A DNA stretch of 64,000 nt from NCBI GenBank assembly GCA_037013685.1, contig CM072891.1, positions 2,598,001-2,662,000 on the forward strand, given 5' to 3'. The position numbers were made by a program, and so were the translations under genes. A model generated the notes under the pieces. The model was not told the origin of the DNA and made no database searches. It was given only the letters and a program-made list of their open reading frames with translations. This document shows, in pieces, positions 14,801-28,500 of this stretch; the first letter of the stretch is position 1; the number at the start of each line of letters is the position of its first letter. Origin of the DNA: Acridotheres tristis (lineage: Eukaryota > Chordata > Aves > Passeriformes > Sturnidae).

Positions 14801-17800
14801 GCTTTCAGCTGCTCCTGTGGGCTTGTGAGGCAAAGTGCACAGAAAATGTCATGCCAACCATTCCTTCAGAGCAGATGGGGAGAGACATATTTACTAATCA
14901 TCACAAAACCTGTTATATATGTTTAAGTCTTTTTTTGCAAAAACAATTTTCTTTTCAGCCATTTATTGAACAGCTACTAAACTGAACCTCTGCTCAGCAA
15001 TATGTGACTACAAAATCAGGGTTTTATTTTCTGCCCAGGATCCAGTTGGCCAATGGGTGACAATGACCACAACATGCTCCCAACTGTAACTCTGACTTCT
15101 AGCAATCTTTCTGACAGCTAAAATTTTCTAATACTTTATGGTTCTGTATTTCTGAATGTAAAGTTAATTACAGCTGATACAGAATCTTGTATCTAAAAGT
15201 GGAAATTCTTTTGTTTAGCCTAGCTTATTTTTCCACAGTGATATAAATTACCTACAGAAATGCACTCAAACCAAACTGAGATATGTCATGTGGCTATCAT
15301 TACTCAAAGCTGTATTTTGCTTTCTAGACATATATCCATGTCTGTAACCTAACCTTGAAAAAGATGTGAGTCCCTTGTCCTCTTCAATAGCTTCTGAAAG
15401 CACCTAAAGAAATTTTAAAAGTATCTTAAGACTCAAATAATATTTTCTACCACTGAAGGCAAACAGTACTCGAAAATGTGTGTACTTGACAGTCATTTTC
15501 CCTTGCTCCGAGCCAAAGGTAATGACTTTTAGATTTCTTGTGCTAGTGAAGAAACAGTAAATAAATAGCTGTGCATCCTCCCAAAATCGTTGCTGCACTC
15601 TGCAATTTTCTCATCCATCATAAAGCTAATACACAAATGACTTACAGTATCTCACACACACAAAGGCAGCCCAGCCCTGTGGTTTCCCAGCTGCCAGGGC
15701 GCTGGCTGCAGGAGGCAGTGCCACAGAATGGACGAGCTCTGTGGCACCTGTCTGCTTGGGCTCTCCTCACATTATTCAGTCGAGGCTGGGCTGTGCCAGG
15801 GTTCTTACCCAGCAAACCCAGTATCCCTGTGGCAGTTTCATCTTCCACTGAAATCACTGAAAGAGTTTGAGATAGCAACAGACTCCGTTCCTTATGATTC
15901 AACCTGAGGTTCCACTCCTGGCAAAGACTCCTTGCTGCTACATTATTGTAGTTTTTGATAATTACTAATAACAACGTTATTAGCACATTGCAGCTGTTCC
16001 ATTTTACATTCTGCAGTATATGCTCCACTGATCCTTTTCTGCATTTCTCTCATTTCTGTGTTTGTCTCTAGTTTGAGGAAATTTTCTACTGAATGAATTT
16101 ATAGGCATTACATCTTAGTCTTTTGTAAGCTGGACTGTATGCCTCCTATATTTCAGTTACTTGTATTTTCGTTAATTTCTTGCATTACCTGCAGTGTGTT
16201 CACTTTACACAGAAAAATTCATTGATGTTTCTGAAAGATTCATTTTAAAGCAATAAATAAAAATAGTTTAAGACACCATCTTGTGTCCTCAAGAAACAGT
16301 ATCATTTGTTTACAATTAAGAATCACGACAGCAGCTGCTTGCAGTCCAGGATCACACTGACTATTATGCCATGGTATCATAAGAATGTTTCCCCTACTTG
16401 TATTACAGATATATTAGAGCTACTAGTCAGAATAAAAATGTCTGCATGAAAACTCTGATGAATGAAATAGGTACTGACACCTAAGCCTTGACAACTAAAA
16501 TACTGAGAGAAACTGTGATAGAAGCACTCACAGGAATAATACATTTCTTATTAAAAATAAAGACCCTGAAAAGCCAAAAGTCTGAAAGCCATTATTACAA
16601 TGATTACAGCTCCTTCTGTCTTCCTTTGAACCCTCTACTGGGGAAGAGACAGCATGAACTGTGGCCTGTTACCAGCTGCATTTGCACTTATTGACCATGG
16701 AGTTATTCTTAAATCGACAGTGAGTCTGGTAGTGGGAGCTCTCGTCTTCCCTCTGTTAACTTTCTCGAAACTTCTAGGATATTAATTGTCTCTGGGATTT
16801 TCCTACCCTTTCTGAAAACACTCTGTACGCTAAAAAACTGTTAGGCAAGGCACAGGCTCAGTAGATAGACACTGTGCTTGCATAAGCCATTGCCTTTAGG
16901 AAACCAGTCTAAGAAATGCTATTTTCCTCTTGGCAAGACAGCTACAGCACTGTTAAACTGGAATGGTTCAGAAGTTAAACTTTACAAAAATAATTTCTAG
17001 TAGTTACCTAGCATTTAGCTAGTCTATTTTGAACAGTACAGAGATAAGTACTCCTAATTTATCTTATTCATACAAGCGGAGACAGACAGTAACAGAGCTT
17101 CAATAGGAATCTTACAGAAATGTCAATCTATTGTTTGAGCTTGATATCACAGGGTAAAATGAAGTTAAATAACATAGCCAGTGTCACCAGTAGAGTGAAG
17201 GCTTCTTACCTTCTACCAAAGAAGTGAAAGTGATGCAGCTTCTTGCGAATTTCCAACAAGAATAAACGGCATGTACAAACTGGAGGTAGAGCCAAGCATA
17301 ACCCATAAGGATTATTTTAAAGGATGTGGCACATGTTGCTTCTCTGATACAGCTTGATATTCATCACTCCTGCAGCCAGCATGAACTTCATTTCTGTTGT
17401 CAAAGCTGTGTCATGCTCTGGAGCAAGAAACATCTATTTTAAGTCAGTCATGGCCCAGAAGAAGGCAAGGTTGTGCACAGACTTCTGAAAAGTATCTTAT
17501 GCTGTCTAAAGTTGAGTTACATATCTTGTATGAGCTCCATTTCACTGTCTTTCTCATCTCAAAAGAGAGCAAAAATTTATTTCAATGCCAAAATTTTATC
17601 AAAAAGTAGTAGGAAGTGATCTGGTACATGTAAGTAACTTTATATACTCAGGCTCAAAAGTAATTCTAGGAGCAGATCACCATAGAGAGTGAAGTGACTT
17701 ATGGAAATGAGTGTTGAAATAGATGGAATCCAAAGGGCTACTAATCAAAGACAGACTGAAACCAGGAAAGTATAAGACATTGAAGAATGAGGAGAAGACA

Positions 17801-18589
17801 GAAACTGGAGGAAGAAGCTGAAATAGCAGAGAAGCACAAAGAGTAGTCTAAAAGATTTTGTGGTGATTGGTTCTGGAGACAGAAATAAGTGCAAATCTTA
17901 TCATGTATTATGTAATGTATAGCACAGGAGACTGAGGTTTAGATAAAGGCCATGACAGGAATACAGAGATCATAAATTGTGGGACATCAGTGTTGATAAT
18001 ATCATACTGGATCCAGGTTATATATCTGTACATATGCATATATGTAAGGATGATTCTTAAAAGAATAAATACAGATACTGCCCCAAGTCAAACTTTGTTA
18101 ACCTAAATACATGACCTTTACAAGATGTACAGGCCATGAATACAAAAGCTACACTTTCCTAATGTGTCATCTCAGCTTCCAGCAGTCTGCACTTTAAAGA
18201 TGTCCTGAACCAGAGGTTAGACTGAGATGACTGTATTCAGTCCTAAGCAACTTTGCTTTCACAAATCTGTCAAATTAAGGGTTTTTTCACTTAAGGCATA
18301 AAAACGTTTCTCAGTAAAAGCAATTGTAAAATTTCACTGAAAAATGTACAATTACCTAATGTCATTATTTAAAATATGTTGCTTTTTATGAGAAGTCAAT
18401 ATTCATAAACAATAAACTTAAATAAAATTATTTTAAAACTATTTTCCTCTTAATATGTTCTGTTAGTTTTTCCTTTACTGTTGCACTTTCTATTCTAAGG
18501 TCCTTTCTGACTGAACTGGGGGAACGTTTCCATTTTCAATAGCAGTCCCAACTTGGGGAAATATACTTCAAAAATACTTTTTCTTTTTT
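8871..18589. other. Intergenic DNA, no gene seen
   Basis: No exon with splice signals or recognisable protein similarity was found. Two open frames on the minus strand (12330-12704, 124 codons; 15642-16028, 128 codons) lack known motifs and are compatible with chance. GC-richer patches occur near 9640-9910 and 15665-15870, and a short CA run lies at about 15652-15665. No RNA gene was recognised. Confidence 0.55.
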
Positions 18590-18593
18590 CGAC

Positions 18594-19530
18594 AGAATCA
18601 TAAACTAGGTAATGTTGGCAGGGACCACAGTGGGTCATCTGGTCCAACCTCCCTGCTCAAGCAGGGACATTCTAGAGCACATTGCATGGGATTGCTTCCA
18701 GATAGTTTTTTAATATCTCCAGTGAGGGAAACTCCAAAATGTCTCTGGACAACTGGTTCCACTGCTCAGTCACACACACAGAATAAAGTTTTTTCTTATT
18801 ATTCGTGCAAAACTTTCTGCCCATTGCCTCTCGTCTTGTTGCTTAGCACCACCAAGAAGAGCCTGTCACAATCCTCGATACCCTCCCTTCAGATACTCAC
18901 AGACCTTGGCGAGGTCCCCTCTCTGCTGCCTTTTGTCGAGGCTGAACAGCCCCAGCTCCCTCAGCCTTTCCCTGTAAGAGAGATGTTCCAGTTCCCTCAT
19001 CATCTTCACAGTCTTTCACCACACCTGCTCCAGGAGCTCCCTGTCCCTCTTGTCCTGAGGAGCCCAGAACTGGACACAGCACTCCAGGTGAGGCTCACCA
19101 CACCCGAGCAGAGGGGCAGGATCCCCTCCCTCGACCTGCTGGCCGTGCTCTCCCTAATGCAGCTCAGGATCCCATTGTCCTTCTTGCCCACCAGGACACA
19201 CTGCTGGCTCATGGACAGTTTGTTGTCCCCCAGCACCCCCAGGTCCTTCTCCACAGAGCTGCTTCCCAGCAGGTCAGCCCCAGGCTGTGCTGCTCCATGG
19301 GCTTTTTCTTTCCCAAGCACAGGACCCTGCACTTGCCTTTGCTGAATCTCAGACAATTCTTCTGTGCCCATCTCTCCACCCTGTCCTTCTCTCCTCCTGC
19401 AGGGCTGCACAGCCCTCTGGGGTATCAGCCACTCCTCCCAGCTTTGTGTCACAAGTGAACTTGCTGAGGAGGGATCTGCACCTTCATCCAAGGCATTGAT
19501 GAATAAATTAAACAATACTGTATCATGACA
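18594..19530 (-). mobile_element. CR1 LINE, 5'-truncated, antisense
   Basis: About 940 bases match the avian CR1 3' region read in antisense. The left end starts at 'cagaatcataaactagg' (terminal octamer remnants) and continues with the 'ggtcatctggtccaacctcc' block. Next come the 3' UTR and then the end of ORF2, including 'gaggctgaacagccccagc', 'cagaactggacacagcactc', 'tgctggctcatggacag' and 'gccactcctcccag'. On the minus strand, 19006-19515 is still open for 169 codons and corresponds to the C-terminal part of the CR1 ORF2 reverse-transcriptase protein. The copy is 5'-truncated near 19530, as is usual for CR1, so it cannot be autonomous. Divergence looks moderate, making it one of the younger repeats here. 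Confidence 0.93.
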
Positions 19531-22500
19531 GTTTACATTTTACTGCTTAAATAAAAAGAGTATTTTCAGTCTAGAGAAAACTGCAGTCGAATGTTCTAAA
19601 ATGTTTTATAAACATTCTGGAAAAATGTTTATTAAAAAAATAAAACATTTTCACATGTTTATAATATTGCTTTTTACATCTAGAAATCAGCTGCAGGAAC
19701 TTGAAAATAAGAACAGGCACAATAACATGGAATGCAAATAGATGTTGGGAGCATATTTCCCTGAGTGCATAGCATTCCTAGCTATAATGGAGAGAAAGAA
19801 TATGGAAAAAACAAAACCAGCAACTTCTTAAGGGATTCCAAGAGACAGTCACAGCTATAAAACTAGACAGAGGGCAGAATTTGAGAGTCGTTTGCTTTGA
19901 AAATGAAATTCAAGCGTTGTGAATGGAAGGGGTCAATCAAGGATATGGTGACTGTAAAGCACTAAACCTAATCCAAAGACTTCACCCCGGTTACAGCAAA
20001 TTCCAGAAAAATGCACAGGTATGAAACAATGAAGAAAAAATAGGAAGCAATAACCAATGTTTCATGACTGAGTTCGCTGAACTCCATAACACAACTTTCT
20101 TTTACTTTATGACAGTGCCCTAAGCAATAAAAAAGATAAGTTATCTCCTTTTTCCAATAAAAGCAATGGTGGAACTGGGTTACATTAATGGTTTCTTCAT
20201 CCAACAACCCCAGAAGTCTACACAAGAACAACAAAAAAAAAAATAATGAATTATTTTTATTTTTAATTTTCAAAAACATAAGCTAATATGAGAACAAAAA
20301 TCCAAATAATGAATTTTCTAGGTGCATTTAATTATTTATGCTTATACTGGTCATTTTTTGGCACCAACAGGTGGACTGTTGGAGCCTTACAGCCTATACT
20401 ACCAAGATGATTATCTATATATTGCCATTCAGTGTCACAGAGAGTATTCAAGGAATGTGATTTAGCTAACATTCAGATGGCTCAGTCCCTAGCAGACCTT
20501 AGTTACGCCACTTTACATAAATGAGAATAAGCAGATATGACAATGAAACTTCTGCTTTACCAGCTGCTAAGGAAAAATCTATTGTTAGGCAAAAGACTGT
20601 ATCATAAGGCAGCATAAATCCATCTGTGTTGTTCTATTTATGTGGTACAAATGCAAAAGGAGTGTGGCACATCATCAAGTTTCATGTCATTTACTGTGGG
20701 AGGAGCTGCACCCCATCCAAACTAAAAGAAACCTGAAAGCATCACCTCAGCATATGAGAACTACAGACCCTTAGCACAGATGTGGTATAAAAATGAAAGC
20801 AAGCTTGAAGAGTGATGAAATGATGAGCAATGTACTTTTTTACACCTCATGAAATGCTATTTTCTTTTCAAGAAAGATATTAGTAAAAATTTTAATTTTT
20901 GTCACTTCTTATTTAATCAGCATCAGCCTCATGGCTACTGGAAAAGGTCATAGTTATTCTAGGCCCACCATTTTTTATAACTGACCATTTATAATAAAAA
21001 GTCAAACAGACTCCATTTCACATACCTACCAGATAACTTTCTCCTTCTGGTAGAGATCATAGAAGGTTCACATTATTAGTACATCTCTCTATCTTCTCTA
21101 GGAAAAGTAAATAGATTGTCAGAAGCAAAATGGAGCAGAAATAAATTATCATTGTTTACTGTAAACCAAGTTTAGGGCTCTGGGTTTTCCCCCTGTCATT
21201 GTGTTAAATACTAAGAGCAGAGAATGCTTAGTTAACCTGTTCTTCTGATCTATTATGTCAAAACTCTCAGAAGTGATACAGGATCAAGAATTTGTATCCT
21301 CCTGATTTAGATGTTCCAAACTCTGACTGTTTTTTTGCCCCTATCTTAAAATCACACACATACCCTCAGTTCCCTCTTCTCTCCTACATTAAACTCCTGG
21401 CCCATCTCCAGAGCAGAGACTGCAGAGTAAGGAAGAATGAGGCAATCTCCTTCAGGTGAACTCTTTTATGTGGGTTGAATTCAGTGCTCACAGTGGATAG
21501 CCTTTCTAGTACAGGATAGTTCTGGGATATGAATCAATCCTTCCCCAGACACAGGGAAGAACAAAGGACAGGAATGCAGCCGATGAGGAAATACTCTTTT
21601 TCTAGCCAACTTTTTCAATGGAGAAGTGTTGATTGTTTTTAAATTTCTTGATGCCCTGTCTGACAAATTCTAGGTTTCACTTAAAAAACTGAATAGCACA
21701 ACTTGAAATGTATGGAAGCACTTAAAACTCTTAACTGTGCTAATTACTCTGCATGATGGAACAATATTAAGAGAACAAGAAAAAAGTACATGGTTCCATA
21801 GTAAGCCAAAAATGAAAGCGATGCCTCTCATTCCAAAATAAAGAGGAATAAAAATACTTTCTGTCTTATTTGCCATACTTTTCCTTCCATTTGCTGTAAG
21901 TGTTCTTTTGAATACTTATACATGCAGCAAATAAATCATAGGACTTTCAAAGTGCACCAATACAAATGTTAATTGCATTTTTATGGTAAGTCAGAGCATA
22001 AGAGTGTCTTTGTTGAATCACATATTACATTTGAGCTCTTCATTTACGGCAGACAATGTGAAAACTGTAAGTTATACAGACAGTATATTTCATTGATATC
22101 ATGTAACACAGGAATTCCAGACTTTCTATGTCCCTTCACGCAGAAAATGAAGGATTTAAACTCATCAGATTATGAATTCTAGCATATTATCTCCTGTCTC
22201 TTTGCAAAAGCTGTGCTTCAAGGCTGTTTGTAACAGCAGATCCAGATTTCACCTCTCTTGCATTCTTCAGTTTCACATCATTTTGACTGCAGCCACATAC
22301 AGTTAGTGTTTATATTTGCACACCAACAAGTCATACAAGACAGAATAGAAGGAATTGTGCTTCTCACTTTTCAAGCTGCTCTGCAATGGGCAAGAAGTTT
22401 TCTTTTTGGCAGCAGCCAAGTTGTTCCATGAGTGCAGTATAGTTCCAGCCCACCACACAGTCTCATGAGGCTTTCTAGGTTTTACCTCACAAATTCACAA

Positions 22501-25500
22501 ATTGAACCATCAATGGAGCTTTGCTCTTTTCCTTGATAATTCCTGATGAATCTAATGTCTGTAAGCAGTAGTAGTAAGGCGCCTATCCAACCTTAACATC
22601 TTCTCTTCATTTGTTAACAAGGTGCTCAAATCCTATGACACAGCTTGCTAGAGTTTCGTCATTGATACCTTACTAAAGATCAAGGAAAATTCCCACAGCA
22701 CTTAGTCAAATGCTTTTATAAGTAAACGTTTTTACAGTTTTACCTGGTCCAGAGTGCATGTTGACAAGCACAGAGGAAGAGCAGTCTCTGTGTAAGGCTT
22801 TTGATGAACGCTGTACACACACTGCTTGACAGGTCCTTAGATGATTTCATTTTCAGTGCTAGAAGCAAATTAAATTTGTCCATGAGTTCTCACTATTAAG
22901 AGATTATCACTTATTGTTAATGAGATGAGCATGCATTCCCTCACTGTCATCATTTCCTCAGCACAATACAGTGCTATTAGGAGTCCTTGCATGGCATTCA
23001 ATGTTCAGACATCAGATATCTCTGGGCAGTTTACCTAGAGACAAAGCATCACATTAAAAGATCAGAGTGCTAAGTACTGGGAACAATTTAAGTGCAAATG
23101 TCATATCTAATGGTTCTTAAACAGTCAGTTTGAGCTTTAAAAATGCAGCAAGATACATATCCTCCTGTTCTGTTTTGGCTCTGACACTGCATAAGCAAGG
23201 TCATTTCAGGTGATCTATATATAGACAAAGATCTTAGTCTCTTGAATACTATACTGAAAGAACCCTGCATAATTGACTGCTACAGGGAGTGGATCCAGCT
23301 CATTATTTGAATTACACATCCATCTGTTTCAGTCAGGATGGTTTACAAAGAGTTTGCAAGGGCTAGTTGAAATTGTCAAATAGCACATAAGATAATTTTA
23401 AACTGCAGAAGAAGTTTAATATGCACTTACTTTTGTGAATCAGCAATTTTAAGGGAGGAGGGGAAAAGAAGTTTATTCTGTAATCTAGGGACTTTAAGGA
23501 GCTTATATCATCCTCTTTTTGTCCCCAGACTATCCATTACTCTGAGCCAGGATTTTAATTATTACTTGCCCCTTTGGTTTTTAATTAATTTACTGTATTC
23601 AGTTTAGCCTGTCAAGTAATTTTTCAGTATTAAATATTTAAAAAGTGTTTTTGAATCATAAATGACATTTAAAAATATTTAAAAGGTACATCTTTTGCTC
23701 TTGTATTTTTCTAAATTATTATGGAAAAGAAGAATGAAAATATTTCTCGCTATAGACTCGTGTTACATTTTATCAGCTTTCAATTTCTCCATTTTTTGGC
23801 TACTAAGGGATTAGGCAGATTTGGACTATGCGATTTTATGCAATTTCTTAATATGGCTCATATAAAGAAATACTATCCATTTACTCTCTTCTTTTCCTTG
23901 CTCTTTGTATTAGCTACTCTAACCTGAGCCCCCCAGTGTGCCTGATGCTGAGGTGCAATCCACTGTGCCTTGCTTCTGATCTTTTACAAAATCACAACCT
24001 GATTTTCATAATCTTGACTTTCTTCTGATCTCAATGAGAATCATTAGAGCAATTTACTTTCTGCTTTATTTTGTGTTGTGTACATATCATGTTTGAAACC
24101 TCTGATTCCCTTAAGCTCCTGATATATAAATAGCTTGCTTTTATGATTTTTAGTCAAGATGCTAAATGAATTTCAGAATGTTGAAAGGTTTATTGCTTTG
24201 AAAACTTACATTTTCCACATGGTCTGGGAAAGTACCTCAACTTCTACACATACGTCCTGACATAGAAAGAATAACTGGAATAAAATGAAAATTGGGTAAG
24301 TATTTTCAGATAATCTTTTAGAATTACAGGAAGAAAGCTGATAAAGCCAGACTAGTCCACATATCTTCCTGCATCTTCAATTCAAACAGAGTTTATTCTT
24401 AACCTTAGAAGGTTATTCTTCATACTTGAGACTATCAATTAATTGCTAGGTGTTCTTCCAGTTCTGCTTCTGCTATAACTTTTGCTTATGTTTGCTGTGG
24501 CGTTTAGTTCAAGTATGATGTGGTAGAATTTATCCTCCAATCCAAGTCATTAGAAAATGTGTCTTAAAAGAGATCAAGAGGATGCCTCTCCTTCTAAATA
24601 CCATTAAACCCATACCTCTGCACTTGGCCTTGCTATTTTAATTACAAAAAAGCCAAATTTCCCCAGACCTACTTCAGGCCACTCTTACTTGGGGACACTT
24701 TTGCATCTTTTAGATAATAGATGAGGTGGGAATTACCCCATAAATATGCACTTGTGTCATCTATTATTAAAATTCACAGACATACTAGTTTATTTCTGTC
24801 CAGAAGAATGGATTGAGAACAGGCATTTCTCTTTTTTTAACCACAGAAAATATGCCAGCCCTAACCTACCAAAATTCCTGTCTTACCTTCATTCTTTGGC
24901 CTGCTAGGAGCATATCAGCTCAATAATTAAGTATAGCAACCTTGTTATTCACACAGAGATAAAGTGCAAGGACAGTTATTTATGATACCACCCTCACAGT
25001 ATTTTGTCCAGTTAACAATCAAACACAGATTTTATGAATCCTGGTCTACAGTTTCAAAATTGCAATGAACAAATTACAACAGATAACATTTTCACCCCAC
25101 AGAGATATTTTCCATATAGAAAGGTTGATATTTTTCAGATGGGGCTATCATTACCTCTTTGATTGCCCTCCTTCAATCACATGTTGTCATCAGACCTGGT
25201 CTCTTACACGCCTGCAAGGTTACAAGTCTTTTCCACAGCTCAAAGGAGACAGGATAACTTCTAAAATCAGATGAGTTCATACTCTTCAAATGGGAGCAGA
25301 AGCAGAAGTGCATTTGAGGGGTGCAAGGCATCAGCATTCCACTGGTGGCCAGGCTCAGAATATTGCTTCTGAGGGTCAAGATACAAAGATGAACCTTGAA
25401 GAGGAGTCAGACTGCCTCTCTGTCTCCCACTTAGTTTTTAATGACTGTCAAAATAGAAAAATAACTCAGTCTACTGACCTGCCCATCCCTTCATTCACAC

Positions 25501-28500
25501 ATTCCTCTATTTTTTTTTTGCCAGTTATTTATGTAACTTGTTTGAATAAGCAATATCTTAAAACAAGCATTTGAAATGGCTCACAGAGAACCAATGCTTG
25601 CCATTCAGCAGGCCAGTGTTCTGGGCCATAAATCCACTGCCCCCAAGAAACTGCAAGGTTAGACCAACCATGAGCCTTTTCTCAGCAGAGTGACAGGTTT
25701 CCAGATTGACAATGGACTGCAGCTGACAATGCCTACTCTTCCAGCTGTGGTGAAGGACAGAAAATGCTCATGTGAATCCCTCTTCTTTTACATTAAACTG
25801 AAATGAGACAAAAATATAAATAACTGCACTTAGCAGAGCAAGGCTTCAAACGGGTCAGCCTTGATTTTAATCATTAAAATGTCATAACTGTTGCAGACTA
25901 TTCTGCATAGTGGATTTGGGAAAATGAAAAAAGATTGGACCTGTTCACATAGTGTATATCTGATACCCATTTTTTCCTATCATTATAAAGGAAAACTGCT
26001 GCTTCATGTAGAGTCTGAATCAGAACATTTCTGAGTGCAACATTTCTTTCTATGTTGATTAGGTTCTGTACTGAGCTACAGTGTTCTGATTCATTTGTAA
26101 ATGGCACATTATTTAGTGCAAATGTCAGATGGTCATTCTTAGGAATACAGATATTATACAATATCTGAGACAGGTGCTGTCAACAAAATTTATCAAGTGT
26201 CATTCGCTGAGAATACAAGGAAGGGGGAAGAACATTCAATTTGTAGTTCTGTTTCTCTCCAAATAAAATTTCAGACACTGGAGATAGAGAAGAACAGTCA
26301 ACTATTCTGAGTAATACTTAGGATTCTGAGAAATGCATATCTAAACACAAGACAGTTTTCAAGCTTTTAGTTTTCAGATTGAACACTGGAAAAGAAGTTT
26401 TTTCAAAGAAACAATTCCTCTAAATATAGTATTACTGAAAAATCCATTTGACAAAATTAAAAATGAAACACAATGTAGACTTAAGTTCCTACTAAGCTTA
26501 ATAAAACTGGACAAATAAATATCCAAAGTCATAGGCTGCAGCATGGAAAAGTATTTTCTTTTAGGAAGGTATTCAGATTCAGGTTGTCCTTTCAGTATTT
26601 GATCAGTTTAAGGTATGGCATAGTCTGTTGATTTTCCTTCAGAATTTTGACATATTATTTTCAATACCTGACATTATCTCAGTTGTTTTGCATTGGAAGA
26701 CTTGAGACAATTTAATAGCAGAGCACAAGACATCTGAATGGTGTTTGGAATAGATGTCTAACACCAGCTGTATGAAGAGCTTCCACTGGCTCCTCCAGGC
26801 TGTTCAGCATGGCAGCAGAACTACTTCTGCCTTTTGTCCCTGAAGTCTTGGATTCAGGCTCCACATCTGTTCCTTTGAAATGGGGAGTCAAATTCAATCC
26901 AGCATGGAAGTCAGCCTGCTCATTCCTCTCACATGTCTGGTACAGACTATTTAGGCTTCCAATCCAATAACAGAGCTCAAGTACAGTGCAAGAAAAGTAT
27001 ATTTTTTCTAAATTCTTTATTCAAAAGAAAATCTTTAACCAATTTAATGGGGGGAAAAAGGAACATACATATTTCAGACAGCTTTATAGCTATGGAAAAT
27101 GTGAGCTCATAAGATCACATGATTGTGCATTATTCTATATGCCATAGAATTTCTATATATCAGGACCTTTAAAGCAGACACTCAGTATTCCATGGAATTG
27201 ACCAGTTTGGGAATAAAGCATTCACAACACTCTGAAATGCCCTGAAGAGGCATTTGAAGTTCAAGGGGAAGGCTACCATTGTCAGAAGCCCTGAGCAGCT
27301 CAAAATCTAGGTTTAAGTCACTACAGTATCCCATACTCCTGCATTGTGCACTGTGAGCAGCTCTCAGTAATTCAAATGGGACTGGATGTATCTGTACAGT
27401 TCCATAAGACACCTCTATTAAGTTACTGATGCTTCTGCACTTATTCAGATCCTGTCTTTGAATGGAACAACAATGTTGTGTATATCAACCCCACTGAAAA
27501 AGAAAAATACCCTGGGTTGTTGGAGTTCTTCTCTGACATCTCCCTTAGGAGATAATACAAAAGTATTTTTTATTTATATACAAGCCAGCATGTCAACACA
27601 TTTTTGGATAACTGTACATTTTTCTGTTTAGCAATGGAAACTGCAGAATAAATTATATATGACAATTGTGGCTATTCTAAGAAACTTGGTATTGCACAAC
27701 TGACAATCTACAAATTAGATGCAAAATGCTGCATGGAATTGATATTTCTTGGTATGTTTTTATATTCCGAACTATTTTGTGCCACTGTCTGTATAAAATT
27801 AAGCTTAAATCTACTCAACACAACCTTCTGTAGTCTGATAATATCTGTCCACTTTGTGCACTTTAGGATGTCCTATGGTGGTATGCCAGATGTTAGGAAG
27901 GTTATATTTTACTTCAAAACCTGCAGGTATAGAGCAAACATATTTTGTTATGCATACCATCTGGTACCTGTTTCTTACCAGAGAACAGAGTATGTTTAAT
28001 CATTAAATCAAATCCTGTAGTAGTTAAATCAAGTTAATTCATACAGATATATTCATTTCCCCCCTGTTGTTTTCCTGATCAAAGTAATCTGGTTCCCTTA
28101 TGTGACAGCAAATGAAGTCACCAAACAAAATTCTTCTCTTAGATATATACCCATAACCAACAGGAAGTTGGTAGATTTGTACAAATGTAAATGTTCACAG
28201 GATGATCAAATATGAACAATAGCTACGTTAAATAAAAGTAACTTACATACATGGCAAAGCACTGTCTTCTATTTTTCTATTTTGGTCTTCATTATTTAAT
28301 AAATAAATTAAAATTAACTTAATATTAGTGTTAAAAATATGTGTCAATATTCTTCAACTTATTTTTTCCTGCAATATGGGTATAAAAACATTTCTGATCT
28401 GGTCAAAATTCAAATAATGAAACTTTTATCTACTTCTCCAACAGTTCCAATAAAAAAATATTTTTTTTCAAAGAAAAAATCATTTTTAGAACTGTTGCTT

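Noticed and set aside
15642..16028. 128-codon open frame on the minus strand
   Set aside because: The frame is open mostly because part of it lies in a GC-richer patch that is poor in stops. No domain is visible.
18686..19345. 219-codon open frame on the plus strand
   Set aside because: It lies entirely within the antisense CR1 element and is the non-coding strand of that LINE.
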